DNA of 63,803 nt from Ruminococcus sp. (GTDB lineage: Bacteria; Bacillota; Clostridia; Oscillospirales; Ruminococcaceae): contig JAFXXD010000034.1 in assembly GCA_017542475.1 (NCBI GenBank), forward strand, positions 1-63,803. Direction: 5' to 3'. The notes below the pieces were generated by a model. It searched no databases. It had not been told where the DNA came from and was given only the letters and a program-made list of their open reading frames with translations. Of the stretch, positions 63,667 to 63,803 are shown in pieces. Position 1 is the first letter of the stretch. Every line of letters begins with the position of its first letter. The position numbers and the translations under genes were made by a program.

Positions 63667-63803
63667 AATTAATGTGTACTCAATAACCGCCGTTAGGCGG
63701 TTATTGCCCCGAACTTCGTTCGGGGTGCGCAAATTCTTTGATAATATATGGAATTTGCGCATCACATTAATTGATGTCAAGCTCATTTTGCCCTAAAGGG
63801 CAA
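63667..63803 (+). ncRNA. Structured hairpin element, copy C (truncated by window end)
   Basis: Closing stem AATTAATGTG (63667-63676) / CACATTAATT (63763-63772). Inside are hairpins at 63681-63706, 63707-63725 and 63726-63761. The next hairpin (TTTTGCCC arm) is cut by the window end. It differs from copy A by only a few bases, all in loops or making pairs better. Stretch 63526-63635 shows no gene. Confidence 0.65.

Overview
The window reads as chromosomal DNA of an anaerobic gut member of the Firmicutes, most likely a Ruminococcus or close Oscillospiraceae relative (inference). Pointers are four secreted proteins ending in type I dockerins, a PPi-type phosphofructokinase signature, L-lactate dehydrogenase and pyruvate formate-lyase activase, an A/V-type ATPase with sodium ligands, and sporulation genes (cotJABC, bofA). 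GC content is near 50 percent, with clearly AT-richer modules inside surface-protein genes. An exact Bacillus-type parS site (22328-22343) near purA and bofA suggests the region lies on the origin side of the chromosome. No tRNA, rRNA, CRISPR array, prophage or transposase was recognised.

Layout. 1-24 kb is a cell-surface island: BspA/leucine-rich-repeat proteins, a C-type-lectin protein and Thr-rich linkers, all ending in dockerins, surround a sortase-pilus operon (10124-19320). That operon holds a signal-peptidase-like protein lacking the catalytic lysine, an LPTGI major pilin, a class B sortase, a small pilin-like protein and a roughly 1,900-residue LPTGI adhesin. The lectin-dockerin gene is out of frame at a run of six A just after its start codon, which looks like a phase-variable switch or an error. 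cotJABC and parS follow.

24-43 kb is housekeeping and envelope stress: PPi-PFK, a membrane protein with repeated APVLDD motifs, purA, pyrimidine-nucleoside phosphorylase, a four-gene bofA cluster, an ECF sigma/anti-sigma pair with its own ECF-like promoter, pspA, a ROK regulator, an auxin-efflux-type carrier, a Fur-family regulator, a metallophosphoesterase and a ThrH-like phosphatase. 43-51 kb carries a SulP transporter with a long C-terminal extension, two tandem transglutaminase-like lipoproteins (a third lies at 34.6-35.5 kb), ldh, pflA and a CCA-adding enzyme.

51.2-60 kb is a complete nine-gene V-type ATPase operon (H/G-I-K-E-C-F-A-B-D) behind two consensus promoters. The last part holds a tocopherol-cyclase-like protein and a GGDEF-EAL protein.

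The most novel signal is a dispersed element of about 250 bp present three times (20823-21072, 24097-24342 and 63667 to the window end). It folds into a three-hairpin multi-branch domain closed by a long-range stem, followed by three or four more long hairpins. Stems are kept by paired substitutions between copies, and two copies have a sigma-A-like promoter whose predicted start falls at the 5' arm of the closing stem. It looks like an undescribed structured-RNA or hairpin-element family. One copy forms the leader of the phosphofructokinase gene. Two further hairpin-repeat families (constant AGA loop; GTAGGGG type) sit in other intergenic gaps.
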